Positions 6,775 to 14,838 of a stretch of 19,170 bases of DNA are shown piece by piece. This stretch comes from Acetobacteraceae bacterium. Lineage in GTDB: Bacteria; Pseudomonadota; Alphaproteobacteria; Acetobacterales; Acetobacteraceae. The DNA is taken from assembly GCA_019689515.1 (NCBI GenBank), contig JADGHI010000012.1, forward strand, positions 1 to 19,170. The letters are read 5' to 3'. Both the position numbers and the translations under genes were made by a program. How positions within the stretch are numbered: the first letter of the stretch is position 1; the number at the start of each line of letters is the position of its first letter. Under the pieces are notes generated by a model. It was not told where the DNA came from, made no database searches, and was given only the letters and a program-made list of their open reading frames with translations.

Positions 6775-7830
6775 TCAGCGCCAGCCCGCGCGCTGCAGGA
6801 TCTGCAGCGCCTCGGCCGCCCGCGCCGCACCGCCCGTCGTGTCGATCGGCTCGGCGCGGAAGGTGCCCATCGCGGCGAGCGCCGGGTGCAGCGGCACGTC
6901 AGGCACCACCGGGTATTCCATGTTGCCGAGCGCGAACAGCTCCTGCGCCTTGTGGTCGGTGAGGTACTCGAGGAAGCGCACCGCCGCCTCCCGGTGCGGC
7001 GCGGTGCGCACCAGCGCGGCGCCGGAGATGTTCACATGCGTCCCGCGGTCGCCCGGCGCCTGGTTGGGGAAGATCACGCCGATGCGGCGGAACAGCGCCT
7101 GGTCCTCCGGCTTCTCCGACCGGCCGAAATGACCGAGGTAGTAGGTGTTGGAGATGGCAAGCTGGCACTGGCCCGCAGGGATGGCGCGGAACTGGTCGCG
7201 GTCGCCGCCCTGCGGCGGCCGGGCCATGTTGGCGACGACGCCCCTCGCCCACTGCTCCGTCCGCTCCGGCCCGTTCGCGGCGAGGATCGAGGCGGCGAGG
7301 CCGATATTGTAGGGATGGCTGCCGGAGCGGACGCAGATCTGTCCACGGAAGCGCGGATCGGCGAGGTCCTCGTAGCGCGTCAGCCCCTCCGGCGCGCCGC
7401 GCTCGCGGTCGTACATGATCACGCGGGCGCGCTGGGAGACGGCGAACCAGTGCCCCTCCGGATCGCGCACGCCCGCCGGCACGCGCTGCGTGATCACGGC
7501 GGAGCCGTGCGGAGCGGTGATTCCGGCCTCCTTGGCGCGGGCCAGGCGGGCAACGTCCACGGTGATGAAGACGTCGGCCGGGCTGTTGCGGCCCTCCGAC
7601 TGGATGCGGGCGATGAGCTGGTCGGCGTTGCCCTCGATCAGCCGGACGCGGATGCCGGTGTCGCGGGTGAAGGCGTCGTAGAGCTGGCGGTCGGTGTCGT
7701 AGTGGCGCGCGGAATAGACCGCGACCTCGCCGCCGTTCCCCTGCTGGGCGCGCCCTGCGGCCGGCAACAGCGCAGCCGTGGCGCCGAGTGCGGTGAGGAG
7801 CATCAGGCAGCGGCGGCGGTCGAGGCGCAT
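6775..7830 (-). CDS. Periplasmic iron(III)-binding protein of an ABC transporter
   Basis: A 351-aa solute-binding protein of the FbpA/AfuA/FutA type. Residues 1-28 form an export signal with an RRR start (LDRRRCLMLL) and an AGRA-type cleavage end, Tat- or Sec-like. The mature part opens with EVAVYSARHYDTD (35-47), and NTYY at 228-231 gives the tyrosine pair (Y230, Y231) that holds ferric iron in this family. It should deliver Fe(III) to an inner-membrane permease, but no permease or ATPase gene is in the window, so the partner lies elsewhere. I chose the ATG at 7830. A 36-bp tandem duplication creates a second in-frame ATG at 7866 that would add 12 residues before the signal. bfd follows after 15 nt. 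Confidence 0.9.
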   Translation of the reverse strand: MRLDRRRCLMLLTALGATAALLPAAGRAQQGNGGEVAVYSARHYDTDRQLYDAFTRDTGIRVRLIEGNADQLIARIQSEGRNSPADVFITVDVARLARAKEAGITAPHGSAVITQRVPAGVRDPEGHWFAVSQRARVIMYDRERGAPEGLTRYEDLADPRFRGQICVRSGSHPYNIGLAASILAANGPERTEQWARGVVANMARPPQGGDRDQFRAIPAGQCQLAISNTYYLGHFGRSEKPEDQALFRRIGVIFPNQAPGDRGTHVNISGAALVRTAPHREAAVRFLEYLTDHKAQELFALGNMEYPVVPDVPLHPALAAMGTFRAEPIDTTGGAARAAEALQILQRAGWR

Positions 7831-7890
7831 GGCGGAGACCCGTGTTGCGATTAAGTCGAGGCGCATGGCGGAGACCCGTGTTGCGATTAA
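7819..7890. repeat. Perfect 36-bp tandem duplication over the start of the iron-binding gene
   Basis: Bases 7819-7854 are repeated exactly at 7855-7890. Each copy holds an in-frame ATG for the gene on the minus strand and the bases just before it, so the start region is doubled. The length is a multiple of three and adds no stop, giving 12 extra codons if the outer ATG (7866) is used. The exact identity suggests a recent event. Confidence 0.95.
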
Positions 7891-7928
7891 CTCGCAACAT
7901 CACTAGCCCAATTGCGAATGGTTCGCAA
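7881..7928 (-). promoter_or_regulatory. Pair of 17-bp inverted repeats, candidate Fur-type operator
   Basis: TTGCGAA-TGG-TTCGCAA (7912-7928) and TTGCGA-TTAAC-TCGCAA (7881-7897) are both 17 bp with perfect arms. Their centres are 31 bp apart, about three helical turns. The first matches 12 of 15 positions of the Fur-like core TGAGAATGATTCTCA as I recall it. A possible minus-strand promoter, TTGCGA (7928 to 7923), a 17-bp gap and TAGTGA (weak -10), would be covered by these sites. The gene behind is an iron-uptake and storage unit, so iron-responsive repression is a reasonable inference; Irr or another regulator is possible. Confidence 0.6.
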
Positions 7929-8010
7929 CTTCGTTCTCCGGCCCTGCCCCGCGTCCAATGCAAGGCTGCCAGACCACAGCCGGCGAGCAGCCGAGGCACC
8001 GCCGAGTTAG

Positions 8011-8369
8011 TAAGGCACGGGCGGGATAGGGATGCCGGACGCCGCGCGCCCGATCGAGCACCGCCTGCATCGGCCGCCGTCCGACGCCGTAGCCCTGCGC
8101 CGCCCGATCGGTGACGATGGCGCCGACCGCGCGCGGATCGGATCGCGCCCGCTGAGAAACCTGAAGACAAGAACCCGGCCCTTCTTCGGCGACCACGCCG
8201 AACGCTGAGGGATGGCGGAGGAAGCCACCAAGGCGCTGCACCGCGACCTCGGCCGCGGGGAAGATCGGCACGAAGCCGCGCCGTTCGTTGACCGGGCGGA
8301 ACACCTCATGGCAGAGGCGGCGCACGGTTCCGCATCCGCCTCCTTCGCCGGCAGGATCGCCACATCCAT
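8011..8369 (-). pseudogene. GNAT acetyltransferase remnant with frameshifts
   Basis: A GNAT-like protein can be read only by changing frame. The ATG at 8369 gives MDVAILPAKEADAEPCAA; the next frame gives LCHEVFRPVNERRGF, then LGGFLRHPSAFGVVAEE; the first frame returns with GRVLVFRFLSGRDPIRA; the other frame ends with VGAIVTDRAAQGYGVGRR and MQAVLDRARG. The acetyl-CoA-binding motif Q-x-x-G-x-G is in AQGYGVG. At least three indels are needed, one being an extra CG pair near 8129-8134, and the usual C-terminal strands are missing. Acetyltransferase activity is therefore unlikely. Sequencing error could explain one indel but hardly three plus a lost end. The coordinates are approximate. Confidence 0.7.
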
Positions 8370-8467
8370 CGGCGTCGCCCGCCCTTCGCTCCGGGCATCC
8401 TCGCCGATCCGGCCGCAGCACCCGACGGAAATCCCTCAGGCGGGCAGGCGGGCGCCCCCGAGGACGA

Positions 8468-8499
8468 CCGCCGCCCGATCCGTCCCGGTCGGGCGGCGG
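8468..8499 (-). terminator. Hairpin after the aldolase gene
   Basis: CCGCCGCCCGA (8468-8478) pairs perfectly with TCGGGCGGCGG (8489-8499), an 11-bp stem with a 10-nt loop. It begins 7 nt after the aldolase stop codon. On the minus strand it is followed by TCGTCCT rather than a clean T run, so it is a likely but imperfect intrinsic terminator for the exonuclease-ligase-aldolase unit. Confidence 0.6.
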
Positions 8500-8506
8500 A
8501 TGGCCT

Positions 8507-9289
8507 CTATTCCAGCCCGCGCAGGAACTTCGCCCGCGCCGTCGCCCCCGCCATCAGGAAGGCGTGGTCATTGCCCGAGAGGAGGAATCGCGCGCCGAGG
8601 CCGATGTATTCCTTCGCCACCACCTCGTCATACACGCCGCCCATGCCGAGCGTCTTGCCGTGCTTGGCGCAGGCGGCCGCGACCCGCTCATAGGCCCGGC
8701 GCACATCCGGGTGGCCGATCTGGCCGGAGATGCCCATCGTCGCGGTGAGGTCGGAGGTGCCGATCAGCAGCACGTCCACCCCCGGCACGGCGGCGATGGC
8801 CTCGGCGTTCTCCACCGCCTCCGGCGTCTCGATCATCACCGCCACCAGCACCGCCTCGTTCAGCTCCTTCTGCGCCTGGGCGTTGCCCGGGGCGAGGTAG
8901 CCATACTGCGCCGGCGCCCCGCCCCAGGAGCGGTGGCCGACCGGCGGGTAGCGGTAGGCGTCGGCGACCGCCTTCGCCTCCTCGGCCGTGTCCACATGCG
9001 GCACCACGACGCCCATCGCGCCGTTGTCGAGGCAGCGCGTGCCCTCGAACAGCGCATCCTTGCAGACGCGCACAATCGGCGTCACGCCCTGGCTGAGCGC
9101 CGCGATGCAGATGCGCGTGGCGTCGTCCACGCTCATCGCGCCGTGCTCCATGTCGATGAACAGCCAGTCGTAGCCGGCGGCGGCGGCGATCATGCCGGTG
9201 GCAGGGCCGCGCAGGTGGTTCACGCCGAAGCCGAGGGCGAGCTTGTTCTGGGCGATCTGCTGCTTGGCGCGGTTCGGGACGAGCGGCAT
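8507..9289 (-). CDS. HpcH/HpaI family aldolase
   Basis: A 260-aa class II pyruvate-type aldolase. The family splits 4-hydroxy-2-oxo acids into pyruvate and an aldehyde using a divalent metal. The expected residues are present: H49 in DMEHG, R74 in IVRV, the metal ligands E154 in MIETPEAVEN and D180 in GTSDLTATMG. The real substrate is not shown by the sequence; no aromatic-degradation genes are nearby, so a homoprotocatechuate role is not supported. The ATG at 9289 has GGAGG 11 nt upstream. It lies 73 nt downstream of the ligase gene on the same strand and is followed by a strong hairpin. Confidence 0.9.
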   Translation of the reverse strand: MPLVPNRAKQQIAQNKLALGFGVNHLRGPATGMIAAAAGYDWLFIDMEHGAMSVDDATRICIAALSQGVTPIVRVCKDALFEGTRCLDNGAMGVVVPHVDTAEEAKAVADAYRYPPVGHRSWGGAPAQYGYLAPGNAQAQKELNEAVLVAVMIETPEAVENAEAIAAVPGVDVLLIGTSDLTATMGISGQIGHPDVRRAYERVAAACAKHGKTLGMGGVYDEVVAKEYIGLGARFLLSGNDHAFLMAGATARAKFLRGLE

Positions 9290-9362
9290 GGCGTATGGTT
9301 CCTCCGGGATGGCGGGGCCGGGACGGCACGCCGCGCCAGCGCATCATGCGCGCCGCCGGGGG

Positions 9363-11006
9363 TCAATCCGCCGCGGCGTCCGCCTCCGCCTTCGCCTTCG
9401 CCTTCGCCTCGCGGTTCTCGACCAGCGCCATCAGCGTGTCCAGGCGGTCCGCCTCGCCCGCCGGCTTGTCGCGGCGGATGCGCAGGATGCGCGGGAAGCG
9501 CAGCGCCACGCCCGACTTGTGCCGCGTGGAGCGCTGCGCCGCGTCGAAGGCCACCTCCAGGACCAGCCCCTTCTCCACCTCCCGCACCGGGCCGAAGCGC
9601 GCCACGGTGTGGTTGCGGATCCAGCGGTCGAGCCAGAGCAGTTCCTGGTCCGTGTAGCCGGAATAGGCCTTGCCGACCGGGACCAGCTCCTCGCCGCCGC
9701 GCCCGTCCGGGCGCCAGAGGCCGAAGGTGTAGTCGCTGTAGTAGCTGGACCGCTTGCCGCTGCCGCGCTGCGCGTACATCAGCACCGCGTCGATCGAGAG
9801 CGGCGCGCGCTTCCACTTCCACCACAGCCCCTTCACCCGCCCCGCCACATAGGGGCTGTCGGCGCGCTTGAGCATCAGCCCCTCGATCGAGGCGGCCCGC
9901 GCGCCCTCGCGGATGGCCGCGAGCTGGTGCACGGAGGCGAAGGCGATCTGCGGCGAGAGATCCATGCGCGCGGGGCAGGTGCGGGCGATCCAGGATTCCA
10001 GCCGGGCGCGGCGCGCGTCGAAGGGCAGCGCACGCAGGTCCTCCGTGCCCTCGAACAGCAGGTCGTAGAGCCGCACGCCCACCGGGTAGTCGCGCATCAG
10101 CTTCGGCCCGACGGTCTTGCGGTTCAGCCGCTGCTGCAGGTCGGCGAAGGGCGCGACCTCGCCACCGCCGCGGATCACCAGCAGCTCGCCGTCGAGGACG
10201 GCGTGGAAGTCCATCGCCTCCACGATCTCCGGGAAGGCGGCGGAGACGTCCTCGCCGCCGCGGCTCCAGATCCGCCGCCCGCCCGGGCCGGCGCAGAGCT
10301 GGACGCGGATGCCGTCCCATTTCCACTCGGCGCGCCACTCCTCCGGCCGCAGCGTGGCGAGGTCGGCATCCTCCAGCGGGTGGGCGAGCATCAGCGGGCG
10401 GAAGACCGGGGCGTCGCGCGGGTCGGGCCGCTCGGCCTTGCCCTCCAGCCAGCGGAACAGCGGCAGGTAGGGCGGCGCGACGCCGTGCCAGACCTCCTCG
10501 ATCTCCTCGATGGGCCGGCCGGACCATTCGGCGAGGGCGAGGCGGGCGAGCCGGCCGGAGACGCCGACGCGCAGCCCGCCCGTCACCAGCTTGATCAGCG
10601 CGAAGCGGCCATTGGCGTCGAGCGAATCGAGCCAGCCCGCAATCAGGTCGGGCAGTTCGGACTTGGGCGTGGCGTCCAGCGCCTCCACCACCTCGGAGAG
10701 CGTCGGCGGCGGCGTGTTCACGCCGGCACGCTGCGGCCAGATCAGCGCAATGGTCTCGGCGGAATCGCCGACATAGTCGCGGCTGAGCGCGAGCAGCACC
10801 GGATCGGTGCGCGCTGCCGCCAGGTCGCGGATCAGCGCCGGCTTGGCGGTGGCGAAGGTCAGCTCCTCGGTCAGCGCGGCGAGGCCGATGCCGCGGTCCG
10901 GATCCGGCTGCTCGGCGAACCAACGCTTCAGCAGGGCGATCTTGGCGTTGCGGCCAGGCGTGAACACCAGGCGCTCGAGCAGCGCGGCGAAGGCCGGGAT
11001 GCTCAC
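9363..11006 (-). CDS. ATP-dependent DNA ligase, ligase-associated repair cluster
   Basis: A 547-aa ATP-dependent ligase of the bacterial group that travels with an exonuclease and a helicase. The N-terminal DNA-binding region spans about 1-200. The nucleotidyl-transfer motif EWKWDGIR puts the adenylated lysine at K229. Further motifs are ELLVIRGG, the EGLMLKRADSPY stretch and WWKWKRA. The OB-fold domain follows and ends near RFPRILRIRRDKP, a typical C-terminal sequence. It seals nicks, presumably in repair, while a separate NAD-dependent ligase would serve replication. The start is a GTG at 11006, overlapping the exonuclease stop by 4 nt (GTGA, 11003-11006), so the two are probably translated together. 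The extreme C-terminus is a low-complexity Ala-Lys-Glu tail. Confidence 0.94.
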   Translation of the reverse strand: MSIPAFAALLERLVFTPGRNAKIALLKRWFAEQPDPDRGIGLAALTEELTFATAKPALIRDLAAARTDPVLLALSRDYVGDSAETIALIWPQRAGVNTPPPTLSEVVEALDATPKSELPDLIAGWLDSLDANGRFALIKLVTGGLRVGVSGRLARLALAEWSGRPIEEIEEVWHGVAPPYLPLFRWLEGKAERPDPRDAPVFRPLMLAHPLEDADLATLRPEEWRAEWKWDGIRVQLCAGPGGRRIWSRGGEDVSAAFPEIVEAMDFHAVLDGELLVIRGGGEVAPFADLQQRLNRKTVGPKLMRDYPVGVRLYDLLFEGTEDLRALPFDARRARLESWIARTCPARMDLSPQIAFASVHQLAAIREGARAASIEGLMLKRADSPYVAGRVKGLWWKWKRAPLSIDAVLMYAQRGSGKRSSYYSDYTFGLWRPDGRGGEELVPVGKAYSGYTDQELLWLDRWIRNHTVARFGPVREVEKGLVLEVAFDAAQRSTRHKSGVALRFPRILRIRRDKPAGEADRLDTLMALVENREAKAKAKAEADAAAD

Positions 11007-12073
11007 GCCACGCCGCCCTCGGCCGTTGCCGGCACCGCCGGCTCGGGCGCCGCATCCTCGCCCTCGTCCTCCTCGCCGAGACCGACCAGGTGCAGCGCGC
11101 GTCCGCGGATGCCGCGCAGGCCCATCGCGTGCACCAGCGCGTCGTCGCGGCCATGCGTCACCCAGACCTCCGGCGCGCCGGTCTCGTCGATGGTCGCGTT
11201 CAACTCGTCCCAGTCGGAATGGTCGGAGATGACGAGCGGCAGCTCCACGCCGCGCGCCTTGGCGCGCTGGCGCACCCGCATCCAGCCGGAGGCGAGGCAG
11301 ACCACCGGATCGGCGAGGCGCCGCGCCCAGCGCTCCGCAACGGCGGAGGGCGGCGCCAGCACGATTGCGCCGCGCAGCGCGCCCTTCTGCGCCACCGTCG
11401 CCAGCCGGATGTCGCCAAGGCGCACGCCCAGCTCCTCGTAGGTATGGCAGAGCGGCAGCAGCGCGCCATGCAGCCAGACCGGCGCGTCCCAGCCGGCGCG
11501 GCGCAGCAGCGCGATCAGCCGCTGGGTCTTGCCGAGCGCGTAGCAGCCGACGACGTGGGTCCGGTCCGGGAACAGCGCGACGGAGGCGAGAAGCCTGGCG
11601 ATCTCCTGCTCCGGAGGCGGGTGACGGAAGACCGGAAGGCCGAAGGTCGCCTCGGTGACGAAGACGTCGCAGCTGCGCTCCACCTCGAAAGGCGCGCAGG
11701 TCGGGTCGGGGGTGCGCTTGTAGTCGCCGGAGATCACGGCGCGGCTGCCCTGCCATTCCAGGCAGACCTGGGCGCTGCCGAGCACATGGCCGGCCGGGCG
11801 AAGCCAGATGCGCACGCCGTTGTGCAGGACGACCTCGCCGGGGAGGAGCGGCTGCTGTTGGCGCCCCGCCCGCTCCGCGCCGAGGCGCGCGCGCATGATG
11901 GCCAGCGTTTCCGGCGTGGCGAGGACCGCCTCATGGTCCGGTTGTGCGTGGTCGGAATGTCCATGGGTGATCACGGCGCGCGCGACGGGGCGCGTCGGAT
12001 CGATGAAGAAATCGCCGGGTTCGCACCAGAGCCCCGCCGGGGTGACGCGGAGCCAGGTCTCGGGATGGGGCAT
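11003..12073 (-). CDS. Ligase-associated DNA damage response exonuclease (metallo-beta-lactamase fold)
   Basis: A 356-aa protein of the MBL/beta-CASP nuclease type (CPSF/SNM1-like). The metal-binding signature is HGHSDH (H37, H39, D41, H42), followed by H96 in GHVLGSAQ, D117 in SGDYKRTPD and the EATFGLPVF stretch (141-149). The CYALGKTQR stretch and a late HGRDDAL follow. It probably trims DNA ends for the ligase next to it; that function is known by association rather than shown here. I chose the ATG at 12073 because the typical domain starts there (TWLRVTPAGLWCEPGDFFID). No clear ribosome-binding site precedes it; an ATG at 12163 would add 30 residues and crowd the divergent helicase start. 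Confidence 0.9.
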   Translation of the reverse strand: MPHPETWLRVTPAGLWCEPGDFFIDPTRPVARAVITHGHSDHAQPDHEAVLATPETLAIMRARLGAERAGRQQQPLLPGEVVLHNGVRIWLRPAGHVLGSAQVCLEWQGSRAVISGDYKRTPDPTCAPFEVERSCDVFVTEATFGLPVFRHPPPEQEIARLLASVALFPDRTHVVGCYALGKTQRLIALLRRAGWDAPVWLHGALLPLCHTYEELGVRLGDIRLATVAQKGALRGAIVLAPPSAVAERWARRLADPVVCLASGWMRVRQRAKARGVELPLVISDHSDWDELNATIDETGAPEVWVTHGRDDALVHAMGLRGIRGRALHLVGLGEEDEGEDAAPEPAVPATAEGGVA

Positions 12074-12175
12074 GCCGCGGTAGAGATGGCGAAGGACGCT
12101 GGGGATCCAAGGCTGCGCGGCGCCGCGCGCGACCACCTTCCCGCCGCCTCGCCGCCCGGCCATAGTGCCCCGCCG
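12074..12175. promoter_or_regulatory. Divergent control region, exonuclease and helicase
   Basis: These 102 bp separate the start of the exonuclease gene (minus) from that of the helicase gene (plus), so promoters for both units must lie here or overlap the genes. I find no convincing -35/-10 pair and no LexA-type palindrome (GTTC-N7-GTTC or GAAC-N7-GTTC) by eye. Confidence 0.35.
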
Positions 12176-14728
12176 ATGGGAACATTGCCAGAACCTTTCG
12201 CCGGCTGGTTCGCCGGCCGTGGCTGGACGCCGCGCCCGCATCAGCTCGCCCTGCTGCGCGCGGCGGAGGCAGGCGAATCGGTGCTGCTCATCGCGCCGAC
12301 CGGGGGTGGCAAGACCCTCGCGGGGTTCCTCCCCAGCCTGGTTGACCTGCACCGCAACCCGCGGCCCGGGCTGCACACGCTCTATGTCTCGCCGCTGAAG
12401 GCGCTCGCGGTGGACATCGCGCGCAACCTCACCGCGCCGGTGCAGGAGATGGGCCTCGCGGTCCGCATCGAGACCCGCACCGGCGACACGCCCGCCAACC
12501 GCCGCGCCCGCCAGCGCGCCGACCCGCCGCAGATCCTGCTGACCACGCCGGAGAGCCTGACGCTGCTGCTGACCCTGCCCGAGGCGGGCGCCCTGTTCGG
12601 CGGCCTCGCCGCGGTGGTGGTGGACGAGGTGCATGCGCTGGCCGGGACGAAGCGCGGCGACCAATTGGCGCTCTGCCTCTCCCGCCTCGCCCGTCTGGCG
12701 CCGGCAGCGCGTCGGGTCGGGCTGTCGGCGACGGTCGCGCATCCCGAGCCGCTGCGCGCCTGGCTCTCGCCCACCGCCCGGGCGGAGGACGTGCGGCTGA
12801 TCCAGGTGCGCGGCGGCGCGGCGCCGGAGCTCTCGGTGATGCTGCCCGAGGGGCACCTCCCCTGGGGCGGACATATGGGGCTTGCCAGCGCGCCGGAGAT
12901 CCACCGCCGCATCCGGGCGGCGCGCGTCACCATCGTCTTCGTCAACACCCGCGCCCAGGCGGAGCTGTTGTTCCAGGCGCTCTGGCGCCTCAACGAGGAC
13001 ACCCTGCCGATCGCCCTGCACCATGGCAGCCTCACGGTCGAGCAGCGGCGCAAGGTGGAGGCGGCGATGGCGGCGGGGCGGCTGCGCGCCGTGGTGGCGA
13101 CGGCGAGCCTCGATCTCGGCATCGACTGGGGCGATGTGGACCAGGTGATCCAGGTCGGGGCGCCGAAGGGCGTCTCGCGGCTGCTGCAACGGGTCGGACG
13201 CGCCAACCACCGCATGGACGAGCCCTCGCGCGCCATCCTCGTCCCCGCCAACCGCTTCGAGGTGATCGAATGCGCCGCCGCGCTGCGCGCGATCGCGGCC
13301 GGCGAGCTGGACGGCGAGCCGCCGCGGCCGGGCGGGCTCGACGTGCTGGCGCAGCATATCCTGGCGATGGCCTGCCACGCCCCCTTCCACCCGGACGACC
13401 TCTACGCCGAGGTCACGCGCGCCGCACCCTATGCGGAACTCTCCCGGCGCGACTTCGACGACGTGCTGCGCTTCGTCGAGGACGGCGGCTATGCGCTGCG
13501 CGTCTATGAGCGCTTCCGCCGGCTGTTCCGCGATGCGCAGGGTATGATCCATGTGCGCGACCAGCGCGTGGCGCGGCAGTTGCGCATGAACCTCGGCACC
13601 ATCGTCGAGACGCCGATGCTCAAGGTGCGGCTGCGCGGCGGGCCGGTGCTCGGCGAGGTGGAGGAGTGGTTCGTCTCCACCCTCGAACCCGGCGACGGCT
13701 TCATGTTCGCCGGCCAGACGCTGCGCTTCGAGGGGCTGGACGCCACCACCTGCGTCGTCTCCCGCGGTGCAGGGGGAGAGCTGCGGGTGCCCGTCTATGC
13801 CGGCGCGCGCATGCCGCTCTCGACCTATCTCGCCGCGCGGGTGCGGGAGATCATCCACGATCCGCGCCGGTGGAAGGCGCTGCCGGAACCGGTGCGCGAA
13901 TGGCTGCGCCTGCAGCGGCGCCATTCCGCGCTGCCCGAGCCGGACGGGTTGCTGATCGAGACCTTCCCGAAGGGCGGGAGGTGGTTCCTCGTCGCCTATT
14001 GCTTCGAGGGGCGGCTCGCCCACCAGACGCTCGGCATACTGGTGACGAAGCGGATGGAGCGGATGGGCTACGGCCCGCTCGGCTACCTCGCCACCGATTA
14101 CGTCCTGGCCACCTGGTCGGCCTTCGAGCCGACGGAGGTCGAGACGCTGTTCGAGGAGGACCTCCTCGGCGAGGACCTCGAGGAGTGGATGGCGGAGAGC
14201 TCCATGCTCCGCCGCACCTTCCGCAACATCGCCACCATCGCCGGCCTGATCGAGAAGCACCACCCCGGCGCGGAGAAATCCGGCCGGCAGATGAGCATGA
14301 GCGCCGACCTGATCTACGACGTGCTGCGCAAGCACGAGCCGGACCACGTGCTGCTGCGCGCGACGCGGCAGGAGGCGGCCGCGGGCCTCACCGATGTCGG
14401 GCGCATCGGGTCGCTGCTGGCGCGCGCGAAGGGCCGCATCCGGCACATGCGGCTGGACCGCGTCTCGCCCCTCGCGGTGCCGGCGCTGATCGAGCACGGC
14501 CACGAATGGGTCGCCGGTGGCGCCGAGGACGCGCTGCTCGCCGAGGCCGCCGCGCTGGTCGAGGAGGCGACGGACGGCGCGGAGATCTTCGCCGAGACGC
14601 TCGCCGCGGTCACCGAGGGCGTGCCCGTGCGCGCCGGCGTGGTGGACCGGCCGAGGCGGCGGCGCGACGATAGGTCCCGCCGGTCGCGGCTCGTGCGCTC
14701 CGCGCCGCGCAGCCTCGCCCGCCCGTGA
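12176..14728 (+). CDS. Ligase-associated DEXH box helicase (Lhr-like)
   Basis: An 850-aa superfamily 2 helicase related to Lhr, of the kind that accompanies the ATP-dependent ligase. Motifs are Q-motif-like WTPRPHQ (17-23), Walker A APTGGGKT (40-47, K46), DEVH (150-153), SAT (184-186), the VFVNTRAQAE stretch (254-263), ATASLDLGIDWG (308-319) and motif VI QRVGRANHR (338-346). The rest contains the Lhr-type winged-helix and DUF4145-unlike C-terminal region ending in basic residues. It probably unwinds or remodels damaged DNA with its partners. The ATG at 12176 is chosen because the helicase core begins within 20 residues; the ribosome-binding site is weak. The open frame continues upstream only as the reverse of the exonuclease gene. 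Its usual neighbour pdeM is displaced by the oxidase gene at 14839-16215. Confidence 0.94.
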   Translation: MGTLPEPFAGWFAGRGWTPRPHQLALLRAAEAGESVLLIAPTGGGKTLAGFLPSLVDLHRNPRPGLHTLYVSPLKALAVDIARNLTAPVQEMGLAVRIETRTGDTPANRRARQRADPPQILLTTPESLTLLLTLPEAGALFGGLAAVVVDEVHALAGTKRGDQLALCLSRLARLAPAARRVGLSATVAHPEPLRAWLSPTARAEDVRLIQVRGGAAPELSVMLPEGHLPWGGHMGLASAPEIHRRIRAARVTIVFVNTRAQAELLFQALWRLNEDTLPIALHHGSLTVEQRRKVEAAMAAGRLRAVVATASLDLGIDWGDVDQVIQVGAPKGVSRLLQRVGRANHRMDEPSRAILVPANRFEVIECAAALRAIAAGELDGEPPRPGGLDVLAQHILAMACHAPFHPDDLYAEVTRAAPYAELSRRDFDDVLRFVEDGGYALRVYERFRRLFRDAQGMIHVRDQRVARQLRMNLGTIVETPMLKVRLRGGPVLGEVEEWFVSTLEPGDGFMFAGQTLRFEGLDATTCVVSRGAGGELRVPVYAGARMPLSTYLAARVREIIHDPRRWKALPEPVREWLRLQRRHSALPEPDGLLIETFPKGGRWFLVAYCFEGRLAHQTLGILVTKRMERMGYGPLGYLATDYVLATWSAFEPTEVETLFEEDLLGEDLEEWMAESSMLRRTFRNIATIAGLIEKHHPGAEKSGRQMSMSADLIYDVLRKHEPDHVLLRATRQEAAAGLTDVGRIGSLLARAKGRIRHMRLDRVSPLAVPALIEHGHEWVAGGAEDALLAEAAALVEEATDGAEIFAETLAAVTEGVPVRAGVVDRPRRRRDDRSRRSRLVRSAPRSLARP

Positions 14729-14753
14729 CGATGTCCACGGCCGAGGGCCTGGC

Positions 14754-14783
14754 CGCCCCGTCCTGCCCGCGCCGGACGGGGCG
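14754..14783. terminator. Hairpin between the convergent helicase and oxidase genes
   Basis: CGCCCCGTCC (14754-14763) pairs perfectly with GGACGGGGCG (14774-14783) over a 10-nt loop. It sits between the helicase stop (14728) and the oxidase stop (14839), so it could end transcription from both sides. No T run follows on either strand. Confidence 0.5.
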
Positions 14784-14838
14784 CAACGGCACGGCGGCCG
14801 GTGCATCCCGGCTGCCGCCTTTCATCCCTCCGGCGCGG

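Noticed and set aside
6094..7854. Long plus-strand open frame opposite bfr, bfd and the iron-binding gene
   Set aside because: It crosses three well-supported genes on the opposite strand and has no recognisable motif, a common effect of high G+C.
8479..9289. Aldolase as part of an aromatic-degradation cluster
   Set aside because: The family can act there, but no dioxygenase, isomerase or hydratase genes are near.
9384..9410. TTCGCC hexanucleotide repeat in the ligase C-terminus
   Set aside because: It is only about three perfect units, encodes a harmless Ala-Lys tail, and hexamer changes would keep the frame.
11003..14806. Single 1267-codon minus-strand frame covering helicase and exonuclease regions
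   Set aside because: Only the last 356 codons are the exonuclease; the rest is the reverse of the helicase gene with no motifs.
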